Positions 19,774 through 30,411 are shown, counted from the first letter of the stretch. The stretch: DNA of 64,000 nucleotides from Buchnera aphidicola (Sitobion avenae) (GCF_005082585.1 NZ_CP034855.1:248001-312000); one strand, 5' to 3'. Notes: generated from the letters alone by a model not told the origin. Translations and numbers: made by a program.

Positions 19774-21853
19774 TTTTTCTTCTTTTTTTCGTATTGTGAA
19801 AAGTTTAAAAACAACACAATGGCAAATACTTTCAGGTCCAATACTTATTTTAATGATTTTATCAATGATGGTTTTACCATTAGCACCTTTTGTATTAGAT
19901 GTTTTTTTTACTTTTAATATTGCTTTATCAATAATTATTTTGCTTGTATCGATGTTTACTCGTCATACTTTAGAATTTACTGCTTTTCCAACAATTTTGC
20001 TTTTCTCTACATTATTGCGTTTAGCTTTGAACGTAGCTTCTACTCGTATTATTTTTTTGAGAGGTCATACCGGAACTGATTCAGCCGGAAGAGTAATTGA
20101 ATCATTTGGTCATTTTTTAGTAGGTGGCAATTTTGCTATTGGAATCGTTGTATTTGTAATTTTAGTTATTATTAATTTTATAGTGATTACTAAAGGTGCT
20201 AGTAGAATTGCTGAAGTTGGTGCGCGATTTATTTTAGATGCTATGCCAGGAAAACAAATGGCCATTGATGCTGATTTGAATGCGGGTTTAATTGGTGAAG
20301 AAAAAGCTAAAAAACGCCGTATAAAGATTACGCAAGAAGCTGATTTTTACGGTTCTATGGATGGTGCAAGTAAATTTGTACGCGGAGATGCTATTGCTGG
20401 AATTTTAATAATGATCATTAATATATTTGGAGGTTTAATTATTGGTCTAATACAACATCATATGTTGTTAAATAAAGCTGTAGAAGTTTATACGCTATTA
20501 ACTATTGGAGACGGTTTAGTCGCTCAAATTCCAGCATTGGTTATTTCTACTGCAGCTGGTGTTATTGTAACGCGTGTTAGTAGTAATCAAAATGTTGGTG
20601 AACAAATGGTTAGTCAGTTATTTTACAATCCTCAAGTTATTTTGTTAAGTGCAATAGTATTAGGTGTTCTTGGTTTAGTTCCTGGCATGCCAAATATTAT
20701 ATTTTTAGTATTTACAGTTTTATTGTTTATTCTTTCTTGGTGGTTGTATGAAAAGAAATATGATTTAGAAAATAATTTCTTGAGTTCTAATAAAAAATAT
20801 AAGTTGATACATGATTCAATTTCAGAAGCGTCTTGGAATGATATTGAATTAGAAGATCCAATTAGAATAGAAATAGGCTATAAATTAACACCAATGACTG
20901 ATATTAATCAAAAAGGTGATTTATTAGATAGAATTCGTATAGTTCGTAAAAAGATTGCTCAAGAAATTGGGTTTTTACCACCATTAGTACGTGTTAAAAA
21001 TAATATCAATTTATCAGGAAATATTTATCGAATTTTTATGAAAGGAGTAGAAGTAGGCCAAGGAACATGTTTTTATGGACGTTTTATGGCTATTCATTCA
21101 GGAAGAGAAACAGAATCCTTACCTTTTGAAAAGGTACATGAACCTGCCTTTGGTTTATCTGGTTATTGGATTGATGAGGAATTTAAAAATACAGCTCAAA
21201 AAAAGGGCTATTCTGTTATAGAATCTAGTGTTGTAATTGCAACACACTTAAATTTTCTAATTACTAATCATCTTAATGAGTTATTTGGGCGCCAAGAAGC
21301 TCAGCAACTATTAGAACATGTTAGTACAGAAATGCCAAAATTAACCGAAGATTTAGTTCCTAATACAATAAGTTTGACGGTTCTTCATAAAGTTCTTAAG
21401 AATTTGTTATTAGAACATATTCCAATACGCGATATGAGAACTATTTTAGAAACATTATCAGAATATTCAGATGTTCAAAAAGATCCAAATGAATTAACTA
21501 GTATTGTACGTATTGCATTAAGAAAAATGATTATGCAAAAATTATTCAGTCAAAAAAGTATTATCGAAATAATGAGATTAGAATCGAATTTAGAGCAGTT
21601 ATTATTAAATACTTTAAAATCAGGAACTAATACTATAGAACCTAATTTATCTGAAGATTTGTTAGTAAAAACAAAAGTAGCTATAAAAAAACAATTATCA
21701 ATAAATTCTCCTATTGTATTATTGGTAAGTCACCCTTTAAGATATTTTTTATCGAGATTTTTACGACAAAGTTTTCCTGAATTAACTGTTGTATCTGAAT
21801 TAGAAATTACAGGTGCAAAACAGATAAAAGTTACTAATATCATCGGCATTTAA
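19766..21853 (+). CDS. flhA: flagellar export gate protein FlhA
   Basis: Major export-gate protein, forming a nonameric ring above the flagellar export channel. It has 695 residues (E. coli 692). About eight transmembrane segments fill the first 330 residues, and the highly conserved cytoplasmic FHIPEP loop is present (ITKGASRIAEVGARFILDAM, then PGKQMAIDADLNAGLIGE). The large cytoplasmic domain includes FGRQEAQQLL and MPKLTEDLVPN. Buchnera is non-motile; its retained basal bodies are thought to serve in protein export. Confidence 0.96.
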   Translation: MINFSSFFRIVKSLKTTQWQILSGPILILMILSMMVLPLAPFVLDVFFTFNIALSIIILLVSMFTRHTLEFTAFPTILLFSTLLRLALNVASTRIIFLRGHTGTDSAGRVIESFGHFLVGGNFAIGIVVFVILVIINFIVITKGASRIAEVGARFILDAMPGKQMAIDADLNAGLIGEEKAKKRRIKITQEADFYGSMDGASKFVRGDAIAGILIMIINIFGGLIIGLIQHHMLLNKAVEVYTLLTIGDGLVAQIPALVISTAAGVIVTRVSSNQNVGEQMVSQLFYNPQVILLSAIVLGVLGLVPGMPNIIFLVFTVLLFILSWWLYEKKYDLENNFLSSNKKYKLIHDSISEASWNDIELEDPIRIEIGYKLTPMTDINQKGDLLDRIRIVRKKIAQEIGFLPPLVRVKNNINLSGNIYRIFMKGVEVGQGTCFYGRFMAIHSGRETESLPFEKVHEPAFGLSGYWIDEEFKNTAQKKGYSVIESSVVIATHLNFLITNHLNELFGRQEAQQLLEHVSTEMPKLTEDLVPNTISLTVLHKVLKNLLLEHIPIRDMRTILETLSEYSDVQKDPNELTSIVRIALRKMIMQKLFSQKSIIEIMRLESNLEQLLLNTLKSGTNTIEPNLSEDLLVKTKVAIKKQLSINSPIVLLVSHPLRYFLSRFLRQSFPELTVVSELEITGAKQIKVTNIIGI

Positions 21854-21923
21854 ATGGGTATTTAATCAAATATAAAAAAAATTGCATTGGTTTATTTGTA
21901 TTTGTAATACAGAATTGGTGTGG

Positions 21924-21972
21924 CAGTAAGTAGTGCGTTTTATTAGTACTACATTATTTCCTCACCTTACTG
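21924..21972. other. nested inverted repeat between flhA and argS
   Basis: CAGTAAG (21924-21930) pairs with CTTACTG (21966-21972), and inside it GTAGT (21930-21934) pairs with ACTAC (21948-21952). The element lies between the convergent flhA and argS stops. It may form a bent hairpin at transcript ends, but no T run follows on either strand, so a terminator role is unproven. Confidence 0.4.
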
Positions 21973-22010
21973 ATTTTATTAGGATAAAAAAATAACATTA
22001 AAATTATATT

Positions 22011-23738
22011 TTACATTTTTTTCACTACTTTAATGCCTAGCATATTTAATCCTTTTTTTAATGTTCTAGCTGTTAAAATAGATAATTTAAGTCTGCTTTT
22101 GCAGGTTTTTATTTTTTTTGAAAAAAGAATAGAACATTTTTCATAAAAATTAGAAAAAATTGTTGCAAGTTGATAAAGATATTTACATAAAATATGAGGT
22201 GTTCCTTTTTCAGAAATGGAAACAATAATTTCTTCAAATTCTAATATTTTAATAGCTAAATTAATTTCACTTTCTTTTTTTAAAAGTATTTTTTCTGTTA
22301 ATTTATTTACAGGGATAATAGATTTTTTTAAAATAGAGATAATTCTTGTATAAGCGTATTGTATATAAGGAGCTGTATTACCTTCAAAATTCAGCATTTC
22401 ATCCCAATCAAAAATATAATTAGTACTTCTATTTTTAGATAGATCTGCATACTTTACTGCGCTTATACCTATTACTTTAGCTAATGGAATCCATTTTTTC
22501 TTAGGTAAATTAGGTTTTTTATTTTTTATTAAATATATAGCTCTTTCTGTTGCTTCATCTAGAAGTGCAGAAAGTTTTATAGTATTACCATCACGTGTTT
22601 TAAATGGGCGTTTATTTTTTGACAATATCATTCCAAATGTATGATGTTCTAATAGAAAGTCTTGAGATATATAATTAGCTTTTTTAGCTATGGTCCATGT
22701 TTGTATTAAATGTTGATGTTGACGAGAATCAGTATAATATATGATACGGTCAGCATGTAATTCTTGATATCTATATTTAAAACAAGCAATATCAGTAGTA
22801 GAATATAAAAATCCTTTATCTTTTTTTTGAATTACAACTCCCATAGGTTCTCCTGATCTATTCTTGAATTCTTGCAAAAAAACAATTATAGCTCCATTTT
22901 TTTTAGTGGCTATTTTTTTATTTTTAAGATCTCGAATAATATCAGGAAGCATTTTATTATATACGCTTTCTCCCATAGTATGACTTTCTTTCAAAGTAAC
23001 ATTTAATTTTTTATATATGTTGTAATTTTCTAACATAGTAATAGATACTAATTTTTTCCAAATAGAACGACAATATTGATCTCCGTTTTGTAGTTTTACT
23101 ACGTATTCTCTCGATTTTTCTGCAAATAATTGATCAGCATCATATTTCTTTTTTGCTTTACAATAACATTTTTCTAATTGCATAAGAGATAAATTATAAT
23201 TTTCTAGTTTTTTATTTTCTAAATATGCAATCAACATGCCAAATTGTGTTCCCCAATCACCAATATGATTTGCTCGAATTACATTATGTCCTAAAAAATC
23301 TAATATTCTTGCTGTAACGTCTCCAATAATTGTTGAGCGTAAATGTCCGATATGCATTTCTTTTGCAATGTTTGGAGAGGAGTAATCTATAACAATATTT
23401 TTAGGTGATTTTACATAATTTATACCAAGACGAGAGGAAAAAAAAATTTTTTCTAATTGTTCAGAAATCCAATTTTCATCAATAAAAATATTAATAAAAC
23501 CAGGTTGAGAAAATGTTATTGATTTATACATGGATTTTTTTTTAATATTAACTATTATTGTTTTAAACATTTCATATGGTTTTATATTTAACATGTTAGA
23601 TATTTTAATTAGATTATTCAGTTGATAATGACCTAATGTTATTTTTTTATTTAATATGACAATCGGATTGCAATTTATAATCCCAATTTTAATCAAAGAA
23701 TTTTCAATATCTTTTGTTATTATCTTTTTTAAATTCAT
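22011..23738 (-). CDS. argS: arginyl-tRNA synthetase
   Basis: Class I synthetase charging tRNA-Arg. The product is 575 residues (E. coli 577). The N-terminal additional domain precedes the HIGH motif, read as EMHIGHLRST near residue 130. RPFKTRDGNTIKLSALLDEA covers the equivalent of the KMSKS loop, which is degenerate in this enzyme family. A helical anticodon-binding domain ends the protein. The gene reads away from the 16S rRNA promoter region. Confidence 0.96.
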   Translation of the reverse strand: MNLKKIITKDIENSLIKIGIINCNPIVILNKKITLGHYQLNNLIKISNMLNIKPYEMFKTIIVNIKKKSMYKSITFSQPGFINIFIDENWISEQLEKIFFSSRLGINYVKSPKNIVIDYSSPNIAKEMHIGHLRSTIIGDVTARILDFLGHNVIRANHIGDWGTQFGMLIAYLENKKLENYNLSLMQLEKCYCKAKKKYDADQLFAEKSREYVVKLQNGDQYCRSIWKKLVSITMLENYNIYKKLNVTLKESHTMGESVYNKMLPDIIRDLKNKKIATKKNGAIIVFLQEFKNRSGEPMGVVIQKKDKGFLYSTTDIACFKYRYQELHADRIIYYTDSRQHQHLIQTWTIAKKANYISQDFLLEHHTFGMILSKNKRPFKTRDGNTIKLSALLDEATERAIYLIKNKKPNLPKKKWIPLAKVIGISAVKYADLSKNRSTNYIFDWDEMLNFEGNTAPYIQYAYTRIISILKKSIIPVNKLTEKILLKKESEINLAIKILEFEEIIVSISEKGTPHILCKYLYQLATIFSNFYEKCSILFSKKIKTCKSRLKLSILTARTLKKGLNMLGIKVVKKM

Positions 23739-23970
23739 TTATAAAAGCCTTTTTTTACGTTACACTAAATGGAATTTTTTAATTATCTTTAAAAACTAAT
23801 AAAATACATATTTTATGATATTATAATGATAAATCTCATTTTATTATAAGATATAATACATATTATATTTTTTTTAGTTATTTATTTATTAAATTTTTAT
23901 TTTAAATTACCCATTTTGATTAAAAAACAAAATAATTTTTTACTATATAAAAAAATATTTTATAAAAAGG
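23739..23970. other. AT-rich spacer upstream of the 16S promoter
   Basis: Between the argS start and the 16S rRNA promoter I see no coding trace. It presumably holds the minus-strand argS promoter. Many TATAAT-like strings occur by composition, so none can be singled out. Confidence 0.4.
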
Positions 23971-23999
23971 TTGACAACAAAATAAAAAACATGTACTCT
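23971..23999 (+). promoter_or_regulatory. sigma-70-type promoter of the 16S rRNA gene
   Basis: A consensus -35 hexamer TTGACA (23971-23976) is followed after exactly 17 bp by TACTCT (23994-23999) as a plausible -10. Transcription would start near 24006, about 130 bases before the mature 16S sequence. A perfect TTGACA at ideal spacing is rare in this AT-rich background. Confidence 0.75.
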
Positions 24000-24025
24000 C
24001 TTAATCTAAAGTTTAAAGTATAAAA

Positions 24026-24036
24026 CGCTCTTTAAA
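24026..24036 (+). promoter_or_regulatory. boxA-like antitermination site in the rRNA leader
   Basis: CGCTCTTTAAA matches the E. coli rRNA boxA (TGCTCTTTAACA) at most positions and lies in the leader just before the processing stem, as in E. coli. boxA RNA is bound by NusB-NusE and supports antitermination with SuhB. A suhB orthologue lies at 61908-62705. Confidence 0.65.
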
Positions 24037-24040
24037 AATA

Positions 24041-24063
24041 TATTAGATAATCTGTGTGGGCAC
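24041..24063 (+). promoter_or_regulatory. 16S precursor processing stem, 5-prime arm
   Basis: TATTAGATAATCTGTGTGGGCAC is complementary, with one mismatch, to 25706-25728 downstream of 16S. The two arms would form the long stem that RNase III cuts to release pre-16S rRNA. An rnc gene is at 32743-33423. Confidence 0.85.
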
Positions 24064-24137
24064 AGAAAATTAAGTACAAAATTTATTTTTTGTTATTTAA
24101 AAATCTTAAAGATTTTTTCTTTAAGAAAATTTTTTTC

Positions 24138-25683
<1,546 letters not shown>

Positions 25684-25705
25684 AAAATATATACTTATTT
25701 TGAAA

Positions 25706-25728
25706 GTGCCCACACAAATTATCTAATA
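25706..25728 (+). promoter_or_regulatory. 16S precursor processing stem, 3-prime arm
   Basis: GTGCCCACACAAATTATCTAATA pairs with 24041-24063, with a single mismatch over 23 positions. It lies between the 16S 3-prime end and tRNA-Ile. Confidence 0.85.
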
Positions 25729-25738
25729 AAAAATTAGA

Positions 25739-25815
<77 letters not shown>

Positions 25816-25828
25816 TAAAAAATCATCT

Positions 25829-25901
25829 GGGGCTATAGCTCAGCTGGGAGAGCGCCTGCCTTGCACGCAGGAGGTCAGCGGTTCAATCCCGCTTAGCTCC
25901 A
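25829..25901 (+). tRNA. tRNA-Ala (TGC anticodon)
   Basis: A cloverleaf with anticodon loop CTTGCAC and TTCAATC T arm, with the GGGGCTA/TAGCTCC acceptor stem. The terminal CCA is not encoded (AAAAAT follows), unlike its neighbour tRNA-Ile. The last 9 nt overlap the 3-prime end of the convergent gloB, whose stop codon is read from the complement of the acceptor stem. Confidence 0.98.
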
Positions 25902-26642
25902 AAAATCTTTTTTTAATCTCAAATCCAAAAATACTTCAAAAGAAGTATGCCTACTCAACCCGATTGATTCTTTAATAAAATTTTCGTCTGTTCTTAAAAA
26001 TACATTAATTTTTTTTTCAAAAAAAATATAAGAAGGTAAACTAGACTTCTGAAAGTCAATTTTTTTTTTTATATATTTAAAATACAACTTAATAAAGTCA
26101 TCATTAGGGAAGTAAAACATAGAAAATTTCAAATTTGATAAAGTGTATTCATGAGAACAACATAATAAAGTATTATTTGGAAAAGAAGAAATAATTTTTA
26201 AAGAACAATACATCTCTAAGTATTTTTTTTGATAAACTCGCCCGCACCCTGCTGAAAAAAGAGTATCTCCACAAAAAAGATAAGGGCTACTGTAGTAAGA
26301 AATATGTCCTGAAGTATGACCCGGTGTAAAAAAAACATAAAATATTTTATCTAAAATAACAATTTTATCACCATCAGTCACAATTTTATTGACATTTTGT
26401 TTTGTTTCATCGGGCCCAAAAACAGTGATTTTAGGAAAATGTTTTACTATTTTTTTTACTCCCCCCACATGATCAATATGATTATGAGTTAACAAGATAG
26501 CAATGGGAATCCATTTTTTTTTCTTTATTTCTTTTATTACAGGTTTAGATGATCCAGGATCTATAATTATACAGAAACCATGAATATTACAAAGAATCCA
26601 GACATAATTATCAGATAAAATAGGTATTTTTTTTAAAATCAT
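25893..26642 (-). CDS. gloB: hydroxyacylglutathione hydrolase (glyoxalase II)
   Basis: Hydrolyses S-lactoylglutathione, the second step of methylglyoxal detoxification. The 249-residue metallo-beta-lactamase-fold protein (E. coli 251) has the metal motif THNHIDH near residue 53, PGHTSGH near 110, the bridging Asp in FCGDTLF and His in CCSHEYT. The C-terminus (LRLKKDFWS) overlaps the 3-prime end of tRNA-Ala on the other strand by 9 bp. In E. coli gloB is also near rnhA and dnaQ. Confidence 0.95.
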   Translation of the reverse strand: MILKKIPILSDNYVWILCNIHGFCIIIDPGSSKPVIKEIKKKKWIPIAILLTHNHIDHVGGVKKIVKHFPKITVFGPDETKQNVNKIVTDGDKIVILDKIFYVFFTPGHTSGHISYYSSPYLFCGDTLFSAGCGRVYQKKYLEMYCSLKIISSFPNNTLLCCSHEYTLSNLKFSMFYFPNDDFIKLYFKYIKKKIDFQKSSLPSYIFFEKKINVFLRTDENFIKESIGLSRHTSFEVFLDLRLKKDFWS

Positions 26643-26685
26643 ATTTTTCCTTGTTACTCTGTATTTAATTTATAAGAATAATAAC

Positions 26686-27155
26686 TTATAATTGAGTATT
26701 TTCATAATAATCATCTTTCATCGAAGGATTTTTAGCAGATTGACGAGCTATTATGTCACATCTTTCGTTTTCCACATGACCCATGTGTCCCTTGATCCAA
26801 AACCAAGTTACAAAGTGATTTTTTAAAGCAGAATTCACACGGAACCATAAATCTATATTTTTTACAGGTTTTTTTTTAGTAGTTTTCCAGTTTTTTTTTT
26901 CCACATGGGCATCCAATCAATAATTCCTTTTTTGACATATAAGCTATCTGTTGTAATCTCAATAAAACATGGTTGATTAAGATGTTCTAATCCTGATATT
27001 ACAGCCATTAATTCCATTCGGTTATTAGTGGTTAGGTAAAATCCTGAAGTTAATATTTTTTCATATTTTTTATAACGTAATATTGTACTGTATCCTCCTG
27101 CTCCAGGATTTCCTAAACAAGAACCATCTGTAAATATTTCAACTATTTTTAACAT
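26686..27155 (-). CDS. rnhA: ribonuclease HI, split by a -1 shift in a poly-A tract
   Basis: Degrades the RNA strand of RNA-DNA hybrids. The N-terminal part (27155 down) reads [20 protein letters not shown] with catalytic Asp10, Glu in NNRMELM and Asp in TTDSLYV. The second half is in another frame: [16 protein letters not shown] to [15 protein letters not shown]. The break is at ten A residues in the coding strand (T at 26891-26900); eleven would restore one 156-residue protein (E. coli 155). Everything else is well conserved, including His and Asp of the C-terminal active site, so it is annotated as a probably expressed gene read by polymerase slippage. A recent pseudogene is the alternative. 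Confidence 0.85.
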
Positions 27156-27211
27156 AATGATAGTTATTCCAGAGTCATTTTAATTATATTTAAACTATTT
27201 AAAATAATATC

Positions 27212-27931
27212 ATGAATAATAAAAAAAGAATAATTATACTAGACACCGAAACAACAGGTATAAATCAAAATGCTCTTCCTCATATAAATCATAGAATTAT
27301 AGAAATTGGAGCTGTTGAAATAATTGGACGTCGTTTTACAGGAAATAATTTTCATGTTTATATTCAACCTGATAGGATAATAGATCCCGGAGCATTAAAA
27401 ATTCATGGCATTACTAATGATTTTCTATTAGATAAACCTTTTTTTAAAGATATTGCTGATCAATTTTTAAATTATATTCAAAATTCTCAGTTAGTTATTC
27501 ATAATGCTTCGTTTGATTTAGGATTCATTAATCAAGAATTGGAAATGCTTAATAAAAACATAAAACCAATTAATACATTATGTTCTGTTGTTGATACATT
27601 GAAAATAGCTAGAACATTATTTCCAGGAAAAAAAAATACATTAGATGCCTTATGTACGCGTTATAAAATAAAAAAATCCCATAGAAATCTACACAGTGCA
27701 ACAGTAGATGCTTATCTTTTAGGTAAATTATATCTCTTAATGACTGGTGGTCAAGAGTCTTTGTTTGCCTATAATACCATTAATAACAAAAAAACAATTC
27801 AACCTTTAAAAAAAAATATTAAAGAAAAAAAAATTTCTTTAAAAATATTATCTCCTACGCAAAAAGAAATAGATCAGCATGAAAAATATTTAAAATATAT
27901 GAAAGATCATAACATATGTTTATGGTATTAA
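27212..27931 (+). CDS. dnaQ: DNA polymerase III epsilon subunit (3-prime-5-prime exonuclease)
   Basis: Proofreading subunit of the replicative polymerase. The 239-residue protein (E. coli 243) has the DEDDh exonuclease motifs: ILDTETTG (Exo I), NASFDLGFIN (Exo II) and HSATVDAYLLGKLY (Exo III, with the catalytic His). A flexible C-terminal segment (about 190-239) would bind alpha. The gene is divergent from rnhA, as in E. coli. Confidence 0.96.
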   Translation: MNNKKRIIILDTETTGINQNALPHINHRIIEIGAVEIIGRRFTGNNFHVYIQPDRIIDPGALKIHGITNDFLLDKPFFKDIADQFLNYIQNSQLVIHNASFDLGFINQELEMLNKNIKPINTLCSVVDTLKIARTLFPGKKNTLDALCTRYKIKKSHRNLHSATVDAYLLGKLYLLMTGGQESLFAYNTINNKKTIQPLKKNIKEKKISLKILSPTQKEIDQHEKYLKYMKDHNICLWY

Positions 27932-27958
27932 TATTTTGAATAAATATACAAAAGATTA

Positions 27959-27987
27959 TTGACTGATTTTTTTAAAATATGTACAAT
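27959..27987 (+). promoter_or_regulatory. promoter of tRNA-Asp
   Basis: TTGACT (27959-27964) and TACAAT (27982-27987) are separated by exactly 17 bp and end 16 bp before the mature tRNA. This is among the clearest sigma-70-type promoters in the window. Confidence 0.75.
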
Positions 27988-28003
27988 ATAAAAATACTAA
28001 CAA

Positions 28004-28077
28004 GGTGTGGTAGTTCAGTTGGTTAGAATACCGGCCTGTCACGCCGGGGGTCGCGGGTTCGAATCCCGTCCGCACCG
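28004..28077 (+). tRNA. tRNA-Asp (GTC anticodon)
   Basis: A 74-nt cloverleaf with anticodon loop CTGTCAC, TTCGAAT in the T arm, and acceptor arms GGTGTGG/CCGCACC. It is close to E. coli tRNA-Asp-GUC. The CCA end is not encoded. It stands alone between dnaQ and gmhA with its own promoter. Confidence 0.98.
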
Positions 28078-28138
28078 AAAAAAATAATTTAAATTTCTTA
28101 TTTTAAATAAAATATTAAATTAATAAAACAATAAAATT

Positions 28139-28720
28139 ATGTATAAAAAAATAATTTTTTCTGAGTTTAATACTGCATTAAAAACGTTAAAAAATTTTTT
28201 ACAAGATGATCATCAAATACAAAACATTCAAAAATCAGCTATTCTAATTGCTCAATCATTCAAAAACGGTAACAAAGTAATATCATGTGGCAATGGAGGA
28301 TCACATTGTGACGCATTGCATTTTGCAGAAGAATTAACTAGTGTTTATAGAAAAAAAAGATCTGGATATCCCGCAATATCTATTTCTGATAGTAGTTATA
28401 TTTCTGCAGTAGGTAATGATTTTGGATATGATCAAGTATTTTCACGCTTTATTGAATGCATTGGATGTTCAGGTGATATCTTATTAGCGATTTCTACTTC
28501 GGGAAATTCTTTAAACATAATTAAAGCTATAAAAGAAGCAAAGAAAAAAAAAATGAAGATCATTGTTTTAACAGGAAATAATGCGGGTAAAATTAAAGCA
28601 TTATCTGATGTAGAAATTTGTGTTCCTTATTTTGGATATTCAGATCGAATACAAGAAATACATATTAAAATTATTCATATATTAATATTAATTATTGAAA
28701 AAGAAATGCAAAAAAACTAA
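28139..28720 (+). CDS. gmhA: sedoheptulose 7-phosphate isomerase
   Basis: Converts sedoheptulose 7-phosphate to glycero-manno-heptose 7-phosphate, the first step towards LPS heptose. The 193-residue SIS-domain protein (E. coli 192) has [18 protein letters not shown], the ISTSGNS phosphate loop and the C-terminal HIKIIHILI helix with zinc/catalytic His. The usual GGSAADA segment is GGSHCDA. Its retention is curious given that the lpx genes of the bamA-dnaE cluster are lost. A run of ten A residues (28544-28553) lies inside the coding region. Confidence 0.94.
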   Translation: MYKKIIFSEFNTALKTLKNFLQDDHQIQNIQKSAILIAQSFKNGNKVISCGNGGSHCDALHFAEELTSVYRKKRSGYPAISISDSSYISAVGNDFGYDQVFSRFIECIGCSGDILLAISTSGNSLNIIKAIKEAKKKKMKIIVLTGNNAGKIKALSDVEICVPYFGYSDRIQEIHIKIIHILILIIEKEMQKN

Positions 28721-28825
28721 TGAATTATACAAAAATTTATTTTTAGTACATTACATTCCTATAATAATTTCGAGTTATTTCCACTTTTTAATAAATACTA
28801 TTTTATAGTTTCGGAATTTCTTTTT

Positions 28826-29311
28826 ATGAGTGAGAAATACATTGTTACCTGGGATATGCTCCAAATTCACACTAGAAAATTAGCTGATCGAATACTTAGA
28901 AATATACATTCATGGAATGGGATCATTGCAGTAAGTCGAGGTGGTCTGGTACCATCAGCTTTATTAGCGCGAGAGTTAGGTATTCGATGTGTCGATACTA
29001 TATGTATTGAAAGTTACAATTATGATTGTTTAAAAAAAAATAGAAAAATTATTAAAAAAGCGAAAGGTGATGGAGAACAAATTATTGTAATAGATGATCT
29101 AGTAGACACTGGTGGTACTGCAAGAATTATTCGAAATTTATATCCCAAGGCATTTTTTGTAACTATTTTTGCAAAACCAATGGGTCGTTTATTAGTCGAT
29201 GACTATATTATAGATATACCTCAAAATGTATGGATTGAACAACCCTGGGATATGTCAATTTCTTATGTTCCTCCTCTTGTTAAAAAACTACAAAATCACA
29301 TAAAATCTTAG
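28826..29311 (+). CDS. gpt: xanthine-guanine phosphoribosyltransferase
   Basis: Purine salvage enzyme making GMP or XMP from guanine or xanthine and PRPP. The 161-residue protein (E. coli 152) has the PRPP-binding motif [14 protein letters not shown] near residues 92-105 and the [16 protein letters not shown] loop near residue 37. It allows use of purines supplied by the host. Confidence 0.95.
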   Translation: MSEKYIVTWDMLQIHTRKLADRILRNIHSWNGIIAVSRGGLVPSALLARELGIRCVDTICIESYNYDCLKKNRKIIKKAKGDGEQIIVIDDLVDTGGTARIIRNLYPKAFFVTIFAKPMGRLLVDDYIIDIPQNVWIEQPWDMSISYVPPLVKKLQNHIKS

Positions 29312-29416
29312 TTATACAAAAAATAATGTTTTTTCTAAAAAATTTTTAAAAAAATGATTTAAAATATATAAAAAAAAAATTTTTAAAATAAATACATACT
29401 GAAAAAGGATGTTTTT

Positions 29417-29998
29417 ATGATAAACACAGAAGAAAAAAAAGTGGAAAAAATAATAGACAATAATCAAGATCAAAAAATAAATAATGAAGAACATGAAAAT
29501 AATAATTTAATAAACAAAAATTTAACTAATTTTTTAGAAATACAATTAAAAGAATCTCAAGAGAAAATAATAGAAAAAGAAACTTCAACGGAAAAAGAGA
29601 TAATTTCAGTTTATAACAGACTAAATAAAGAAATTGAAAAATCGATAAAATTTTCTTTAGAAAAATTGATTATAGAATTTCTTCCTATTTTTGATAATAT
29701 CGAACGTGCATTAAATTTAATTGAAACAACTGAATCAAAAGAAAATTATATAGAAATTTTAAATAAGTTAAAATTTATTTCTAACTTGCTTAAAGAATCG
29801 TTTATAATGTTTAATATTAAAAAAATAGATGATATAAATATACCATTTAATCCATCTATTCATCAGGCTATGTCAGTTCATTATACTGATGAAATAAAAT
29901 CTAATCAAATAGTTACAGTTATGCAGCCTGGCTATGTTCTTCATGAATCTCGTTTGTTACGTCCTGCTATGGTCATAGTTTCAAAGAAAAAAAAATAA
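29417..29998 (+). CDS. grpE: nucleotide exchange factor GrpE
   Basis: Co-chaperone that releases ADP from DnaK. The 193-residue protein has a charged, Lys/Glu/Asn-rich N-terminal coiled coil (about 1-85), a helical middle with FLPIFDNIERAL, and a C-terminal beta domain ending in VMQPGYVLHESRLLRPAMVIV. It is preceded by AAAGGATG. From memory, some Buchnera genomes carry two grpE copies; this is the one near smpB. Downstream the decayed rnfH fills the gap. Confidence 0.95.
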   Translation: MINTEEKKVEKIIDNNQDQKINNEEHENNNLINKNLTNFLEIQLKESQEKIIEKETSTEKEIISVYNRLNKEIEKSIKFSLEKLIIEFLPIFDNIERALNLIETTESKENYIEILNKLKFISNLLKESFIMFNIKKIDDINIPFNPSIHQAMSVHYTDEIKSNQIVTVMQPGYVLHESRLLRPAMVIVSKKKK

Positions 29999-30049
29999 AA
30001 ATAAAATATAATTTAGGTTTAATAATTTTATAACAATTGGCAATTATTA

Positions 30050-30325
30050 TTAAATCTAAAACATTTTTTATTTTTTTTGATGAAAAAATTTTTTCTTCTC
30101 TATGCCTTGGGATCTATTGTTATATTTCTATAAATTTCGATTCTATCTCCATCTTTTATTTTTGATTTTAAATGTACTACATTAGTATATATTCTAAAAC
30201 TGTTTTTAATAGAACGAAATATTCCTTATCACATTTAATAAATTTTATATTAAGACTACATTTTTTATAGTTGATCTTTTTTTTTCATATTAACTTTACA
30301 AATATATTGAATTTTAGGAGAAATA
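30050..30325 (-). pseudogene. rnfH: decayed rnfH (RatB, UPF0125)
   Basis: The reverse complement reads as RnfH with stops and frameshifts. PKIQYICKVNMKKKDQL begins at 30318, then after broken sequence comes [19 protein letters not shown], then [15 protein letters not shown] at about 30150-30103, a TAG (30102-30100) and RRKNFF. E. coli RnfH has [24 protein letters not shown] and DPKELRRQRAE in the same order. The position fits: in E. coli rnfH lies between grpE and smpB, opposite in strand to smpB. No start codon remains at the expected site. Its function in E. coli is poorly known. Confidence 0.85.
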
Positions 30326-30411
30326 TAAAAAAATCGTTACTTTAACAATATTGATATTTGTATTATAAATTTTTATTTTAATGTATTTTAACTTTTGGAA
30401 GAAATTTAATT

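Noticed and set aside
26686..26916. Separate small gene of 76 codons downstream of rnhA
   Set aside because: Its translation is the C-terminal half of RNase HI in a shifted frame, so it belongs to rnhA.
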